DNA of 64,000 nt from Ligilactobacillus saerimneri DSM 16049 (GTDB lineage: Bacteria > Bacillota > Bacilli > Lactobacillales > Lactobacillaceae): the NCBI RefSeq assembly GCF_000423265.1, contig NZ_AUHQ01000003.1, forward strand, positions 1-64,000, in the 5' to 3' direction. Position numbers and translations under genes: made by a program. Below, piece by piece: positions 1 through 8,304 of this stretch. The notes beneath the pieces are model-generated. The model worked only from the letters and a program-made list of their open reading frames with translations. It searched no databases and was not told the origin of the DNA. Position 1 is the first letter of the stretch. Each line of letters starts with the position of its first letter.

Positions 1-14
1 ATAAGATAGTGGTG

Positions 15-80
15 CCCATAAAGGTCCTTCTTTCTAATGGAATGTTGTAACGACACCATTAAAGACCTTTATGGGTTTTT
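15..80 (+). terminator. Rho-independent terminator of a gene left of the window
   Basis: Inverted repeat CCCATAAAGGTC (15-26) / GACCTTTATGGG (64-75) with a nested AATGG/CCATT pair, followed by five Ts. It would stop transcripts entering from the left. Bases 81-184 are AT-rich with no gene seen. Confidence 0.6.
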
Positions 81-184
81 CTGTCCACTAAAATGTTCAA
101 CTTAAATTTTACAATCTGCCTTAACGAAAATAAAATTTTGACATAAGTTAGAATTTAGTGAAAAATTTATTTGATTTTTTCTTC

Positions 185-613
185 TTATATAGTGCAATCC
201 CAAAGACCATGAGATTGCGGAATAAACCCAGCTTGGGTCCAAAAGGCCGTGGTAGCTGGATCGGGAATAAAGCCGAGCCGAACTGTAGTCATCCGGCGGC
301 GTCGGGCTAGGTTGATGAGGGAAGTCAACAATGCAGAAGCATGCTTATCATAGTCATAAGCACCACTAACAGCAAGGGTAGTGATGATGAACATTGGCTG
401 CATATAGGTAAAGGTGAGGAGTTCAGCATGGAGATAAGCTAGAACCTGGTCAGTTAAAGGATCGACACTGACCCTGAGCATATGCTGGTGGGGATCTTTC
501 AAAAGAGTTGTTAGATAACTAGTAGTGTCAGCGAGGGTACAACCTTCGTTCAATTCGGTGTTATTGATGCGTTGAATATCCCGACTGTCATCGGGGGTGA
601 CTTCTCTGAGCAT
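185..613 (-). CDS. GNAT-family N-acetyltransferase-like protein
   Basis: A 142-residue protein that would transfer an acetyl group from acetyl-CoA to an unknown substrate in the cytoplasm. It has the small alpha/beta layout of GNAT enzymes: an N-terminal REVTPDDSRDIQRI stretch, a central hydrophobic strand (MFIITTLAVS) and a C-terminal FWTQAGFIPQ segment like the usual GNAT last helix and strand. The classical R/Q-x-x-G-x-G/A loop is not clear, so the family call rests on overall shape. The ATG at 613 is preceded by GGGAG at good spacing. It is transcribed alone, convergent with whatever lies to the left. Confidence 0.55.
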   Translation of the reverse strand: MLREVTPDDSRDIQRINNTELNEGCTLADTTSYLTTLLKDPHQHMLRVSVDPLTDQVLAYLHAELLTFTYMQPMFIITTLAVSGAYDYDKHASALLTSLINLARRRRMTTVRLGFIPDPATTAFWTQAGFIPQSHGLWDCTI

Positions 614-664
614 ATGGGTAATCTCCCTTGGTTAGTTTTTTTCTATTATAATAGATAGAAATAA

Positions 665-700
665 AAAATGCGGGCTGATCAAGTGATCAGCCCGCATTTT
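665..700 (-). terminator. Terminator downstream of mscL
   Basis: A perfect 17-bp inverted repeat with a 2-nt loop (665-681 / 684-700) flanked by A and T runs. It lies just after mscL on the minus strand and, being symmetrical, could work both ways. Confidence 0.85.
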
Positions 701-725
701 ATATATGTGCTGCTAGTCAGAGTAA

Positions 726-1109
726 TTACTTGTTAGCATCTTGCTTCTTTAATAAAGCAACAATTTCTTCTAAGTACTTTTCTTCAGCAGATGGTTCAGG
801 ATCAGCCGGTGCTTCTTCCTTCTTAGGCAATGCCTTGTTAACTGCCTTAACGATCAAGAAGACCACAAAAGCAATGATCAAGAAGTTAATGATCGAGTTC
901 AAAAATGCCCCAAACTTAAAGTGGGCTTCCCCGATAGAGAAGACGAGGTTAGAAAGATCGATCTTACCCAAGAAAATCCCAATCAACGGGTTGATTAAGT
1001 TTTCTACCAATGAAGTAACGATAGCAGTAAAAGCAGACCCGATGATAACCCCAATGGCGAGGTCTAAAACATTACCGCGTGAAATAAATTCTTTAAATTC
1101 TTTTAGCAT
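726..1109 (-). CDS. mscL: Large-conductance mechanosensitive channel MscL
   Basis: A 127-residue membrane protein forming the pentameric channel that opens under membrane tension and releases solutes on hypo-osmotic shock. The N-terminal helix FKEFISRGNVLDLAIGVIIG with the NVLDLAIGVIIG pore segment is the family signature. TM1 spans about residues 14-43 and TM2 about residues 67-90 (FGAFLNSIINFLIIAFVVFL). A charged C-terminal helix (EEKYLEEIVALLKKQ) forms the cytoplasmic bundle. The length is normal for MscL (120-150). It is a single-gene unit closed by a strong palindromic terminator. The ATG is preceded by an AAGGATG-type ribosome site. Confidence 0.97.
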   Translation of the reverse strand: MLKEFKEFISRGNVLDLAIGVIIGSAFTAIVTSLVENLINPLIGIFLGKIDLSNLVFSIGEAHFKFGAFLNSIINFLIIAFVVFLIVKAVNKALPKKEEAPADPEPSAEEKYLEEIVALLKKQDANK

Positions 1110-1433
1110 GCTTCAACATCCTTCTATGAATATTTACTTATTATATACAAGCATACCAACAAAATTAACGAGAAACAACTCAAAAAATCTTTATATAGCG
1201 CCTATATAGATATAATTGAATATATTTTTTGGTAATAAGTGTAACATTCTCGTCATAAAAGAGGATTTTTAACGAAAATGCGTTCGTTTTTTTGAAAAGA
1301 AAGAACTTTTTTAACGAAAGTATATTTAATTATTTAATTGATATGCAGATGGACAACGTTTTTTGAAATATAAATAAAAGGGAAGTCAGTCCCATGTTGA
1401 TGGGATCTAGGCTTAAATATTTGTTTTTTAAGC

Positions 1434-1526
1434 TTTACAAAAGATTACAGATTGTAATAATCGTTACGATGTTGGGGATTTTCGTAAAATTGCTGGTATT
1501 TTAATGTTACAAGGTGCTTATATACT
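1434..1526 (+). promoter_or_regulatory. Upstream region of apf with TTACA repeats and a -10 box
   Basis: The 506-base gap between mscL and apf has no gene. It holds TTACA repeats ten bases apart (1435-1439, 1445-1449), a perfect ATTACA-GAT-TGTAAT inverted repeat (1444-1458) and a -10-like TATACT (1521-1526), giving a leader of about 80 nt. A weak CCCAT/ATGGG hairpin sits at 1391-1404. TTACA/TGTAA repeats recall WalR boxes, but the spacing is ten bases rather than eleven, so that link is only suggestive. Confidence 0.35.
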
Positions 1527-1615
1527 AAGAATTGTTAGCTCGCAGGGGCGAGTGGAAAAAAGTTTTTATTAGATAACATAATCACAGACAATACACATAG
1601 GAGTGAATTTTCTAT

Positions 1616-2275
1616 ATGAATTTCAAACAAACTTTACTTTCAGTTGCAGCAGCTAGTGGCTTGTTCCTTTTTGGTTCCAAGGCTGCTAACGCCGACCAAG
1701 TAACTTATACAGTTAAGAGTGGGGATACTGTTAGCCAAATCGCTAAGGACCACAACACTACTGTTAAGTCCATCGAAAAGTTGAACAACTTAAAGAACGT
1801 TAACTTGATCTTTGTTGACCAAAAGTTAATCGTTGAAGAAAATGGTGAAGCAGCTAATACTGCAGTTGCTCAAGCAGCTCAACCTGCTACAACAGCAGTT
1901 GCCCAAGCACCAGTACAACAACCAGTGCAACAGGCACAAGCTACACCAGCACAACAAGCAAGTTCAGCTCAAACTAACTACGCTGCAACACAAACACAAA
2001 CACAAACACAAACTCAAAACACATACAGTGCACCTGTAACTACAGGTTCTAGCTCTGAAGAAGCTGCTAAGGCTTGGATTGCAGGGCGTGAATCAGGTGG
2101 TTCATACACTGCTACTAACGGTAACTACTATGGTAAGTACCAATTATCCCGTGCATACTTGAATGGTGACTACTCAGCTGCTAACCAAGAACGCGTGGCT
2201 AACCAATACGTACAAGCTCGTTATGGTTCATGGTCTGCTGCTAAGGCTCACTGGTTAAGCAACGGCTGGTACTAA
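1616..2275 (+). CDS. apf: LysM cell-wall protein of the aggregation-promoting factor (Apf) type
   Basis: A 219-residue secreted protein. The signal peptide (about residues 1-26, cut near ANA-DQ) is followed by one LysM peptidoglycan-binding domain (about 29-74, YTVKSGDTVSQIAKDHN), a Q/A/T-rich low-complexity linker with a QT repeat, and a C-terminal domain with AGRESGGSY, GNYYGKYQLS and a final SNGWY. That C-terminal block is the hallmark of lactobacillar Apf proteins and resembles a lysozyme/transglycosylase fold, with the Glu of ESGG as probable catalytic acid. Such proteins affect cell shape and surface properties. AGGAG precedes the ATG. Codons are strongly biased, as in highly expressed genes. 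Confidence 0.88.
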   Translation: MNFKQTLLSVAAASGLFLFGSKAANADQVTYTVKSGDTVSQIAKDHNTTVKSIEKLNNLKNVNLIFVDQKLIVEENGEAANTAVAQAAQPATTAVAQAPVQQPVQQAQATPAQQASSAQTNYAATQTQTQTQTQNTYSAPVTTGSSSEEAAKAWIAGRESGGSYTATNGNYYGKYQLSRAYLNGDYSAANQERVANQYVQARYGSWSAAKAHWLSNGWY

Positions 2276-2321
2276 AATTAGGCTCAGAGTAAGCATATAT
2301 TAGCTTTAGTACATTTATCCC

Positions 2322-2356
2322 AACAGGGTTTGACATCATGTCAAACCCTGTTTTTT
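2322..2356 (+). terminator. Terminator of apf
   Basis: Inverted repeat AACAGGGTTTGACA (2322-2335) / TGTCAAACCCTGTT (2339-2352) with a 3-nt loop and a T run to 2356. Confidence 0.9.
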
Positions 2357-2457
2357 CGTGCAGTAATAAAAACTAGACATTAATTGTAAGTGGTCAAAGA
2401 AGCATTTTCTTAGTATCATAAAAGCAAATAGCGTAGTTAGGTAAAGGGGGATATAAG

Positions 2458-4119
2458 ATGACAGATATTGAAATTGCTAGCCAAGCGGAAATGTTACCGA
2501 TCACAGAGATTGCTAAAAAGATCGGGTTGCAGGCAGATGACATTGAACAGTATGGCAAATACAAAGCTAAGTTGGCGTGGCCTTTAGCATACCGTCCAGA
2601 CAAAAAGCATAAGTTGGTTTTAGTAACCTCAATCAATCCCACTCCGGCTGGGGAGGGGAAGTCAACGGTGCTAGTTGGCTTGGGTGATGCTATGAATCAG
2701 ATTGGGCGTCAGACTGTTATCGCCATGCGGGAGCCATCCATGGGGCCGGTCTTTGGAATTAAAGGTGGGGCTACTGGCGGAGGATATAGCCAGGTACTGC
2801 CGATGGAAGATATTAACTTGCACTTTACTGGGGATATGCACGCACTGACAGCAGCCAATAACACATTAGCAGCGTTAATTGATAATTACATTATGCGGGA
2901 CAATTCTTTAGGCTTAGATCCCCGGCGGATTCAATGGAAGCGTGTCGAAGACGTTAACGACCGGGCTTTACGTAACGTTGTGACCGGCTTAGGGGGCGTG
3001 ATGCAAGGTGTTCCACGTGAAACAGGCTTTGACATCACCGCTGCTTCGGAGTTGATGGCAGTCCTATGTTTAGCTACCGACTTAGTTGATCTCAAACGCC
3101 GAGTGGGGCGGATCGTTGTTGGGTATACTTATGATTCCGAACCAGTTACGGTTGCCCAGCTGGGCTTTACGGATGCAGTAACAATCTTGCTAAAAGATGC
3201 CCTCAAACCGAACCTGGTCCAAACAATTGCCCACACACCAACCATTATTCATGGGGGACCGTTTGCTAATATTGCTCATGGATGTAACAGTGTGATTGCT
3301 ACCCGGGCGGCTATGCAGTTGGCAGACTATACCGTAACAGAGGCCGGCTTTGGAGCAGACCTTGGGGCGGAAAAATTCCTAGATATTAAGGTGCCAGTTT
3401 TAGGAAAGACACCAGACGCAGTGGTTATTGTCGCAACTGTACGTGCTCTGGAATATAATGGTGGGGCTAAGCTTGCTGATCTTGACCGGGAAAACTTATT
3501 GGAATTAAAGCGGGGGCTAGCTAACCTTAACCGCCATATAACCAATGTGCAGCGGTACGGCTTGCCGGTGGTAGTAGCAATAAACCATTTCGCTAGTGAC
3601 ACAGACCGGGAACTGGCTGTGATTACGGAAAATTGTCAGTCCTTGGGTGTCGATGTAGCTGTAACTGACGCTTGGGCGCAGGGAGGCGCAGGCACGCTTG
3701 CCCTTGCAAAAAAGGTAGTCCAACTAGTAGAAGAAACTAAGGCTGAATTTACACCGCTATATGATTATCAAGCAAGTCCTCGGGCTAAAGTAGAAACGAT
3801 TGCGAAGAAATACTATGGGGCCAGCGAGGTCGAATTTAGCCGTAAGGCCACAAAACAATTAGAACAGTTTGCCCGCTTAGGCTGGAATGATTTGCCGATC
3901 TGTATTGCCAAGACACAATACTCGTTTACTGATGACCAAACTGTTCTAGGAGCCCCGACAGGGTTCAAATTTCACATTCGTGAATTTGTTCCTAAACTGG
4001 GAGCAGGCTTCATAGTTGCCCTAGCCGGCAATATGATGACAATGCCGGGCTTACCAGCCCGTCCAGCTGCGGTTGGGATGACAATTGATGCTGATGAGAA
4101 GATAACCGGTTTGTTTTAA
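2458..4119 (+). CDS. fhs: Formate-tetrahydrofolate ligase
   Basis: A 553-residue enzyme that makes 10-formyl-THF from formate, THF and ATP, feeding purine synthesis and formyl-Met initiation. It carries the ATP-binding loop TPAGEGKST (residues 62-70), the family signature [19 protein letters not shown] just after, and the later [14 protein letters not shown] and [13 protein letters not shown] blocks. Length matches the usual 550-560. AAAGGGGG lies seven bases before the ATG. The AlkD-like gene follows 25 bases downstream, so the two may share a transcript. Confidence 0.97.
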   Translation: MTDIEIASQAEMLPITEIAKKIGLQADDIEQYGKYKAKLAWPLAYRPDKKHKLVLVTSINPTPAGEGKSTVLVGLGDAMNQIGRQTVIAMREPSMGPVFGIKGGATGGGYSQVLPMEDINLHFTGDMHALTAANNTLAALIDNYIMRDNSLGLDPRRIQWKRVEDVNDRALRNVVTGLGGVMQGVPRETGFDITAASELMAVLCLATDLVDLKRRVGRIVVGYTYDSEPVTVAQLGFTDAVTILLKDALKPNLVQTIAHTPTIIHGGPFANIAHGCNSVIATRAAMQLADYTVTEAGFGADLGAEKFLDIKVPVLGKTPDAVVIVATVRALEYNGGAKLADLDRENLLELKRGLANLNRHITNVQRYGLPVVVAINHFASDTDRELAVITENCQSLGVDVAVTDAWAQGGAGTLALAKKVVQLVEETKAEFTPLYDYQASPRAKVETIAKKYYGASEVEFSRKATKQLEQFARLGWNDLPICIAKTQYSFTDDQTVLGAPTGFKFHIREFVPKLGAGFIVALAGNMMTMPGLPARPAAVGMTIDADEKITGLF

Positions 4120-4144
4120 CCATTTAGGATGGGGAGAAGACATT

Positions 4145-4801
4145 ATGGATCATTTTATGGCAATAACGGCTACCTTTGCAGAGCACTGCGATCCAGAAAA
4201 AGCGCGGGGGATGGCGCATTATATGCGGGACCAATTCTCATTTTACGGGATTCAGGCCACGCAAAGACGCCAGCTAAGTCGCCCGTGGCTGAAGATCGAG
4301 CGCAAACAACCAATTGATTGGCGTTTGATCGACCAGTATTTTGCTGCTGCGGAGCGCGAGCTACAGTATTTTGCATGTGATTATCTCCGGCGGCGGACCT
4401 GTTATTTAACATACGAAGATCTCCCCCATATCAAGACGTTGTTGATGACCAAATCATGGTGGGATACGGTTGACTCCTTAGTTAAAGTTTTAGGGCAAAT
4501 GGCCTTAGCTGATCCGCGTGTGGCGACAATGATGGTAACCTGGGGGACCGACCCTAATTTGTGGGTTCGGCGGGCTGCTATTGAGCACCAATTGGGACTA
4601 AAAGACCGAACTGATCAAGTTCGCTTAGCAACCATTATTACGGCCAACTTGGGGCAGGATGAGTTTTTTATCAACAAAGCTATTGGTTGGGCGTTACGGG
4701 AATATTCAAAGACCGATTCGGACTGGGTCCGCAATTACCTCGCTGAATATCAAGGTCAACTAGCTCCCCTGAGTGTGCGGGAGGCAAGTAAGTACCTCTG
4801 A
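4145..4801 (+). CDS. AlkD-like DNA alkylation repair protein
   Basis: A 218-residue all-helical protein of the AlkC/AlkD HEAT-repeat family, DNA glycosylases that remove bulky or charged alkylated bases. Matching features are the MRDQFSFYGIQATQRR start, the WWDTVDSL segment near residue 110, WVRRAAIEHQLG near 145, FFINKAIGWALREYSK near 180 and a C-terminal LSVREASKYL. The length is normal (210-235). Start: ATG at 4145 with GGGGAG eight bases upstream. It probably follows fhs in one transcription unit. A role in alkylation defence is inferred from the family; the substrate is unknown. Confidence 0.85.
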   Translation: MDHFMAITATFAEHCDPEKARGMAHYMRDQFSFYGIQATQRRQLSRPWLKIERKQPIDWRLIDQYFAAAERELQYFACDYLRRRTCYLTYEDLPHIKTLLMTKSWWDTVDSLVKVLGQMALADPRVATMMVTWGTDPNLWVRRAAIEHQLGLKDRTDQVRLATIITANLGQDEFFINKAIGWALREYSKTDSDWVRNYLAEYQGQLAPLSVREASKYL

Positions 4802-4861
4802 GCTTGTAAAGAAAACTTAAAGCACGGTATACTATAAATATTTATAAGGGAGGGGATTACG

Positions 4862-5677
4862 ATTTCCATCAAGTTAATTGCGATTGATATTGACGCAACA
4901 TTATTAAATAGTAAACATGAAATTACTCCAGCAGTGCGGGAGGCCATTCAAAAGGCTAAAGAAGCGGGTAAAAAAGTCGTTATTTGTACAGGACGACCAC
5001 TTTCTGGGGTTAAGCAGATCCTAAAAGACTTGGGTCTGGCTGATCAGGATGACCAATATGTAGTAACATTTGGAGGCTCACTGGTCCAAACAACAGCCGG
5101 GGATTCGATCTTTAAGGCAACTTTGACTTATGCAGACTATGTTGACTTAGAATATATTGCACGGAAGAAAGGATTACATTTCCACGCCAATGGCTTAGAC
5201 CGCCTCTATACTGCTAACCGAGATGTGGGTGACTACACGATGCGGGAAGCGCGGTTGGTTTCACAAGCCATTTCCTTTAGAACACCAGAAGAAATGCACG
5301 ATATCCCAGTTGTGAAGGCAATGTTTGTGGATGAACCAGAAGTTATTGATGAAGCGATCAAGGACATGTCACTCTTCAATCAATTGGCAGACCGGGTAAC
5401 TTATACACGGTCAACACCTTACTATTTTGAAGCAAATGCTAAGGGGATCAACAAGGCCAGTGCCTTGCAACAATTAGCTAAGGTGCTGGATTTAACGCCA
5501 GCAGAAATTATGGCGATTGGGGACCAAGGCAATGACTTGGCAATGATCGAATATGCAGGAACGGGCGTTGCAATGGGGAACGCCATTCCAGAAGTAAAAG
5601 CTGTTGCGCAACAAATTACCACTGACTGTGACCATGATGGTGTAGCTAACGCGATTTATAACTGGGCAATGGACTAA
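4862..5677 (+). CDS. Cof-type HAD phosphatase with a non-AUG start
   Basis: A 271-residue haloacid-dehalogenase hydrolase of the Cof/YidA group, which dephosphorylates sugar phosphates and similar metabolites. The full N-terminus (SIKLIAIDIDATLLNS, the nucleophile motif) lies upstream of every ATG, GTG or TTG in frame. The first conventional codon is GTG at 4934, which would remove the catalytic Asp. The frame opens after TAA at 4835, and GGGAGGGG (4848-4855) sits six bases before ATT at 4862, the likely start; ATA, ATT and ACG are other in-frame options. Motif I reads DIDAT where the family usually has DIDGT. Later HAD motifs (GDQGNDLAMIEYAGTGVAMGNA) are intact. It is either translated from a rare start or a gene losing its start. 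Confidence 0.78.
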   Translation: MSIKLIAIDIDATLLNSKHEITPAVREAIQKAKEAGKKVVICTGRPLSGVKQILKDLGLADQDDQYVVTFGGSLVQTTAGDSIFKATLTYADYVDLEYIARKKGLHFHANGLDRLYTANRDVGDYTMREARLVSQAISFRTPEEMHDIPVVKAMFVDEPEVIDEAIKDMSLFNQLADRVTYTRSTPYYFEANAKGINKASALQQLAKVLDLTPAEIMAIGDQGNDLAMIEYAGTGVAMGNAIPEVKAVAQQITTDCDHDGVANAIYNWAMD

Positions 5678-5713
5678 ACAAAAAAGAGGCTGAAAAAACA
5701 GCCTCTTTTTTGT
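5678..5713 (+). terminator. Terminator of the Cof-type phosphatase gene
   Basis: ACAAAAAAGAGGCTG / CAGCCTCTTTTTTGT (5678-5692 / 5699-5713) with loop AAAAAA. It is symmetrical and could also end minus-strand transcripts from the gap to its right. Confidence 0.9.
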
Positions 5714-5861
5714 GTATTCAAGTTGATTGGTTGAAGGATTATAAGTTCCTCTATTCTCTCTCATGACAACCACAATTAATGTACTTGTCGAACCAATAAA
5801 ACAGACTATACATGAAAACTATGAAAAAGGCAAATGATTGATCTGAAAATATCAACAAAGA

Positions 5862-5980
5862 TTGCTTATTAGGTAACCATTGATTATAATCAAGGTGCAG
5901 AATAAAAGCGGTCTCACGGCCAATTTTCATTCTGTATTTTCCTTATAGATGCCGCTGTCTCACCACAGCGGTCTTTTTTT
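5862..5980 (+). ncRNA. Candidate small RNA with its own promoter and terminator
   Basis: In the 750-base gap before ald, a good promoter TTGCTT (5862-5867) -17 bp- TATAAT (5885-5890) is followed 60 bases later by a CCGCTGT/ACAGCGG terminator. The predicted transcript is only about 80 nt (from about 5897) and has no convincing ORF. It contains two similar segments, GCGGTCTCACGG and GCTGTCTCACCA, one of them inside the terminator loop. This compact promoter-terminator layout resembles the antitoxin RNA of type I toxin-antitoxin loci, but function is not established. Confidence 0.42.
5952..5980 (+). terminator. Terminator of the small RNA candidate
   Basis: CCGCTGT (5952-5958) / ACAGCGG (5965-5971), loop CTCACC, then a T-rich run to 5980. 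Confidence 0.8.
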
Positions 5981-5992
5981 GTTTAGAGATGA

Positions 5993-6181
5993 GAAGTTGG
6001 TAAGAATTCCCATGAAATTGGCAGGGCAGATATTGGCAAAGAAAAAATCACTTATTTTGGAATGCATGGTGCCTTTTTTCAAACAAAAGATTTAAGGCAA
6101 ATACTGAGCAATGCTTATTTACAAGTTGTTAATGGGGAGAATAGGCAAGAAGAAGCACGCTTTCATGCTCTTTACTCATGA
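5993..6181 (+). pseudogene. Possible gene remnant of 62 codons
   Basis: An open stretch with no start codon at its head (a TGA lies immediately before it) reads as plausible protein, including KEKITYFGMHGAFFQTKD and ending EEARFHALYS. The only in-frame ATG is in the middle. It looks like the 3' end of a decayed gene; the family is not recognised. Confidence 0.22.
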
Positions 6182-6333
6182 ATTTATATAAAAGTATTTA
6201 GAGTAAGTAAAAATGCTAAAAGAGCTACAAAGATTGCCGCTCAGGGATGATGACAAATGTAAACACGAGCCTGATAATGTAAGCTTGTGAAATGTTTAGC
6301 AATATATTATAAATTAATAATTTTTAATGATGG

Positions 6334-6389
6334 TTGTTAAAGAGGGAAAAGACGTGCTATATTTTGTTCACAGTTGAAAGCGCTATCAA
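6334..6389 (+). promoter_or_regulatory. ald promoter with a CcpA cre box
   Basis: TTGTTA (6334-6339) -18 bp- TATATT (6358-6363) forms a promoter. TTGAAAGCGCTATCAA (6374-6389) fits the cre consensus WTGNAANCGNWNNCW at every fixed position and lies a few bases after the predicted start of transcription, a repressing position for CcpA. A second TATAAT at 6405 is too close to the ribosome site to be useful. Confidence 0.65.
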
Positions 6390-6431
6390 CAGTGATGATG
6401 TTACTATAATTCCGAAAGGAGTCATTAATTG

Positions 6432-7535
6432 ATGTTAATTGGGGTACCAAAGGAAATTAAAAAGCAAGAGGAACGGGTTGGCGCAATGCCAAGTGCAGTT
6501 GCAACCCTCGTTCAGGCAGGACACCAAGTAGTAGTTGAAAAGGGCGCAGGGCTTGGATCAGGCTTTACTGACCAAGACTATATTGCTGCCGGTGCAAAGA
6601 TTGGGTCGACTGCCGAAGCTTGGGATGCTGAAATGATCATCAAGGTCAAAGAACCTTTAGCTAGTGAATATGATTATTTCAAGCCAAACCAGATTATCTA
6701 TACATACCTCCACTTAGCTGCTGACCGGGTATTGACTGAAGCGATGTTGGCTAAGCAAGTGACCGGGGTTGCTTATGAAACAATGGTGGGGCGTCATGGC
6801 GACTTACCTCTGCTCTTCCCAATGAGTGAAATTGCGGGACGGATGGCTGCCCAAGTGGGGGCTCACTTCCTAGAACAACCCCATGGTGGCAAAGGCGTGT
6901 TGCTCAATGGTGTGACCGGAGTTAACAGGGCCAAGGTAACTGTTATTGGTGCTGGAACTGTTGGTTTCAATGCCGCTAAGATCGCTGTTGGAATGGGGGC
7001 ACAGGTAACTATTTTAGATATCAATGCGCAACGTTTAGCTGAAGTCGATAATATCTTCGGCGGGCGGGTACAAACATTGATGTCCAATAGTGCTAATATT
7101 GCAGCAGCAGTTAAGCAGTCCGATTTAGTAATCGGGGCAGTGCTGATTCCTGGGGCAGCAGCACCAAAGTTGGTCACTGAAGAAATGGTGGCCAGCATGG
7201 AACCCGGGTCTGTGATCGTGGATATTCCGATTGACCAAGGGGGGATCTTTGAGACTACCACTCGGGCAACAACCCACGAAGACCCAACATATGTTTCCCA
7301 CGGAGTAGTCCACTATACAGTGGCTAATATGCCAGGGGCGGTACCAAAGACAGCCACAGAAGCGTTATCTAGTGCAACTGTACGTTATGCACTTGAGATT
7401 GCCAATAAGGGCATCGAAAAGGCTGCTGCAGAAGATAATACTGTCCTGACAGGGATTAATACTTATCAGGGGGGCTTAACTTCCAAGGCAGTTGCAGATA
7501 GTTTAGATATTACTTATACTCCTTATCCAGGCTAA
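6432..7535 (+). CDS. ald: Alanine dehydrogenase
   Basis: A 367-residue NAD-dependent enzyme that interconverts L-alanine and pyruvate plus ammonia. The N-terminus MLIGVPKEIKKQEERVG is typical, with the substrate Arg in EERVG, Lys in KVKEPL and His in YLHLAA. The Rossmann motif VIGAGTVGFNAA lies near residue 170, and the catalytic Asp is in VDIPIDQGGIFETT. Length matches the family (about 370). ATG at 6432 is preferred; TTG at 6429 lies one codon earlier with better spacing from AGGAG (6417-6421). The cre box upstream suggests catabolite repression. A role in using alanine as a nitrogen or carbon source, or in redox balance, is inferred. Confidence 0.96.
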   Translation: MLIGVPKEIKKQEERVGAMPSAVATLVQAGHQVVVEKGAGLGSGFTDQDYIAAGAKIGSTAEAWDAEMIIKVKEPLASEYDYFKPNQIIYTYLHLAADRVLTEAMLAKQVTGVAYETMVGRHGDLPLLFPMSEIAGRMAAQVGAHFLEQPHGGKGVLLNGVTGVNRAKVTVIGAGTVGFNAAKIAVGMGAQVTILDINAQRLAEVDNIFGGRVQTLMSNSANIAAAVKQSDLVIGAVLIPGAAAPKLVTEEMVASMEPGSVIVDIPIDQGGIFETTTRATTHEDPTYVSHGVVHYTVANMPGAVPKTATEALSSATVRYALEIANKGIEKAAAEDNTVLTGINTYQGGLTSKAVADSLDITYTPYPG

Positions 7536-7679
7536 AAACTGGATGTCCCAGTTTGTGGGCTAACATGAAGCATGTTACTGGGACACGTAAACATTAGTAG
7601 GTGGTCCTAATCACTCTTCCATACCTATAATCTATTCTCCATACATGACAACCATAACCAAATTTGTGACCACCACACA

Positions 7680-7725
7680 AAAAGCAGGGTTCCTCGGGCA
7701 TACAAGCTCGGGGGATCCTGCTTTT
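7680..7725. terminator. Bidirectional terminator between ald and the GNAT gene
   Basis: AAAAGCAGG (7680-7688) / CCTGCTTTT (7717-7725). Upstream, at 7544-7585, a second large hairpin TGTCCCAGT/ACTGGGACA with inner AACATG/CATGTT has no T run. Confidence 0.75.
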
Positions 7726-7726
7726 G

Positions 7727-8248
7727 TTATAGGTTTAGTTCAAATGCAATGCGCCGCGGATCGAGGGGGTCATCAACTAGGATCTCTCCACGCTGTGAGA
7801 AATCAAATTTAGCAGCGATTTTTTGTACCGGTTGGTTGAGACGGTAAGTATCAAGACGAATATTAGTTATTCCTTGACTAGCCATTAAAGTAATAATGTT
7901 AGTCATAAAGAAATGACTCAAATGTTGTCCACGAAAATCCTGGCTAATTGCCATACGGTGAATAGTAGCGTATGGGTCGGTGGTATTAGCCCATGAACCT
8001 TTAGTAATGGTGTGATAAGTCGGTTCATTACCAATAACTACGGCTGCATAGCCGACAACTTGACCGGCAACAAGCAGAACATAAGCGTGACTATTTTTGA
8101 TATCTAATTCAATGTCAGATGTAGCAGGGTAACCAGTTTGCCATTGGGGACTGCCACTGGCCTTGAGAAATTCTTTTGCTCCAGCGATGACTTTCATAAT
8201 CATGGGAAGGTCGTTCATCTGAGCAGGCCGGGTATAAATGTTTGCCAA
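7727..8248 (-). CDS. GNAT-family N-acetyltransferase
   Basis: A 173-residue acetyltransferase. The acetyl-CoA-binding segment is clear: IHRMAISQDFRGQHLSHFFMTN around residues 98-119, with FRGQHL standing in for the R/Q-x-x-G-x-G/A loop. It is followed by the ITNIRLDTYRLNQPVQKIAAKFDF block typical of GNAT motif B (Asn and a last helix). Start: TTG at 8248 with GAGGAG upstream; no in-frame ATG is closer. The gene is divergent from the neighbouring reductase gene, separated by 56 bases. The substrate is unknown. Confidence 0.82.
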   Translation of the reverse strand: MANIYTRPAQMNDLPMIMKVIAGAKEFLKASGSPQWQTGYPATSDIELDIKNSHAYVLLVAGQVVGYAAVVIGNEPTYHTITKGSWANTTDPYATIHRMAISQDFRGQHLSHFFMTNIITLMASQGITNIRLDTYRLNQPVQKIAAKFDFSQRGEILVDDPLDPRRIAFELNL

Positions 8249-8304
8249 TCGTACTCACTCCTCTTACAATAATTTTAAAAAGTATAGCATAAGGAGGCGC
8301 AGAT

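Noticed and set aside
730-1209. Long plus-strand frame opposite mscL
   Set aside because: It is the exact antisense of the mscL gene, has no ribosome site and reads as low-quality protein.
1434-1458. WalR boxes upstream of apf
   Set aside because: The TTACA repeats have a 10-base period, whereas WalR half-sites need 11. Only mentioned as suggestive.
4934-5677. Cof-type phosphatase starting at GTG 4934
   Set aside because: This start would remove the nucleophile motif DIDAT, which is encoded in frame just upstream next to a good ribosome site.
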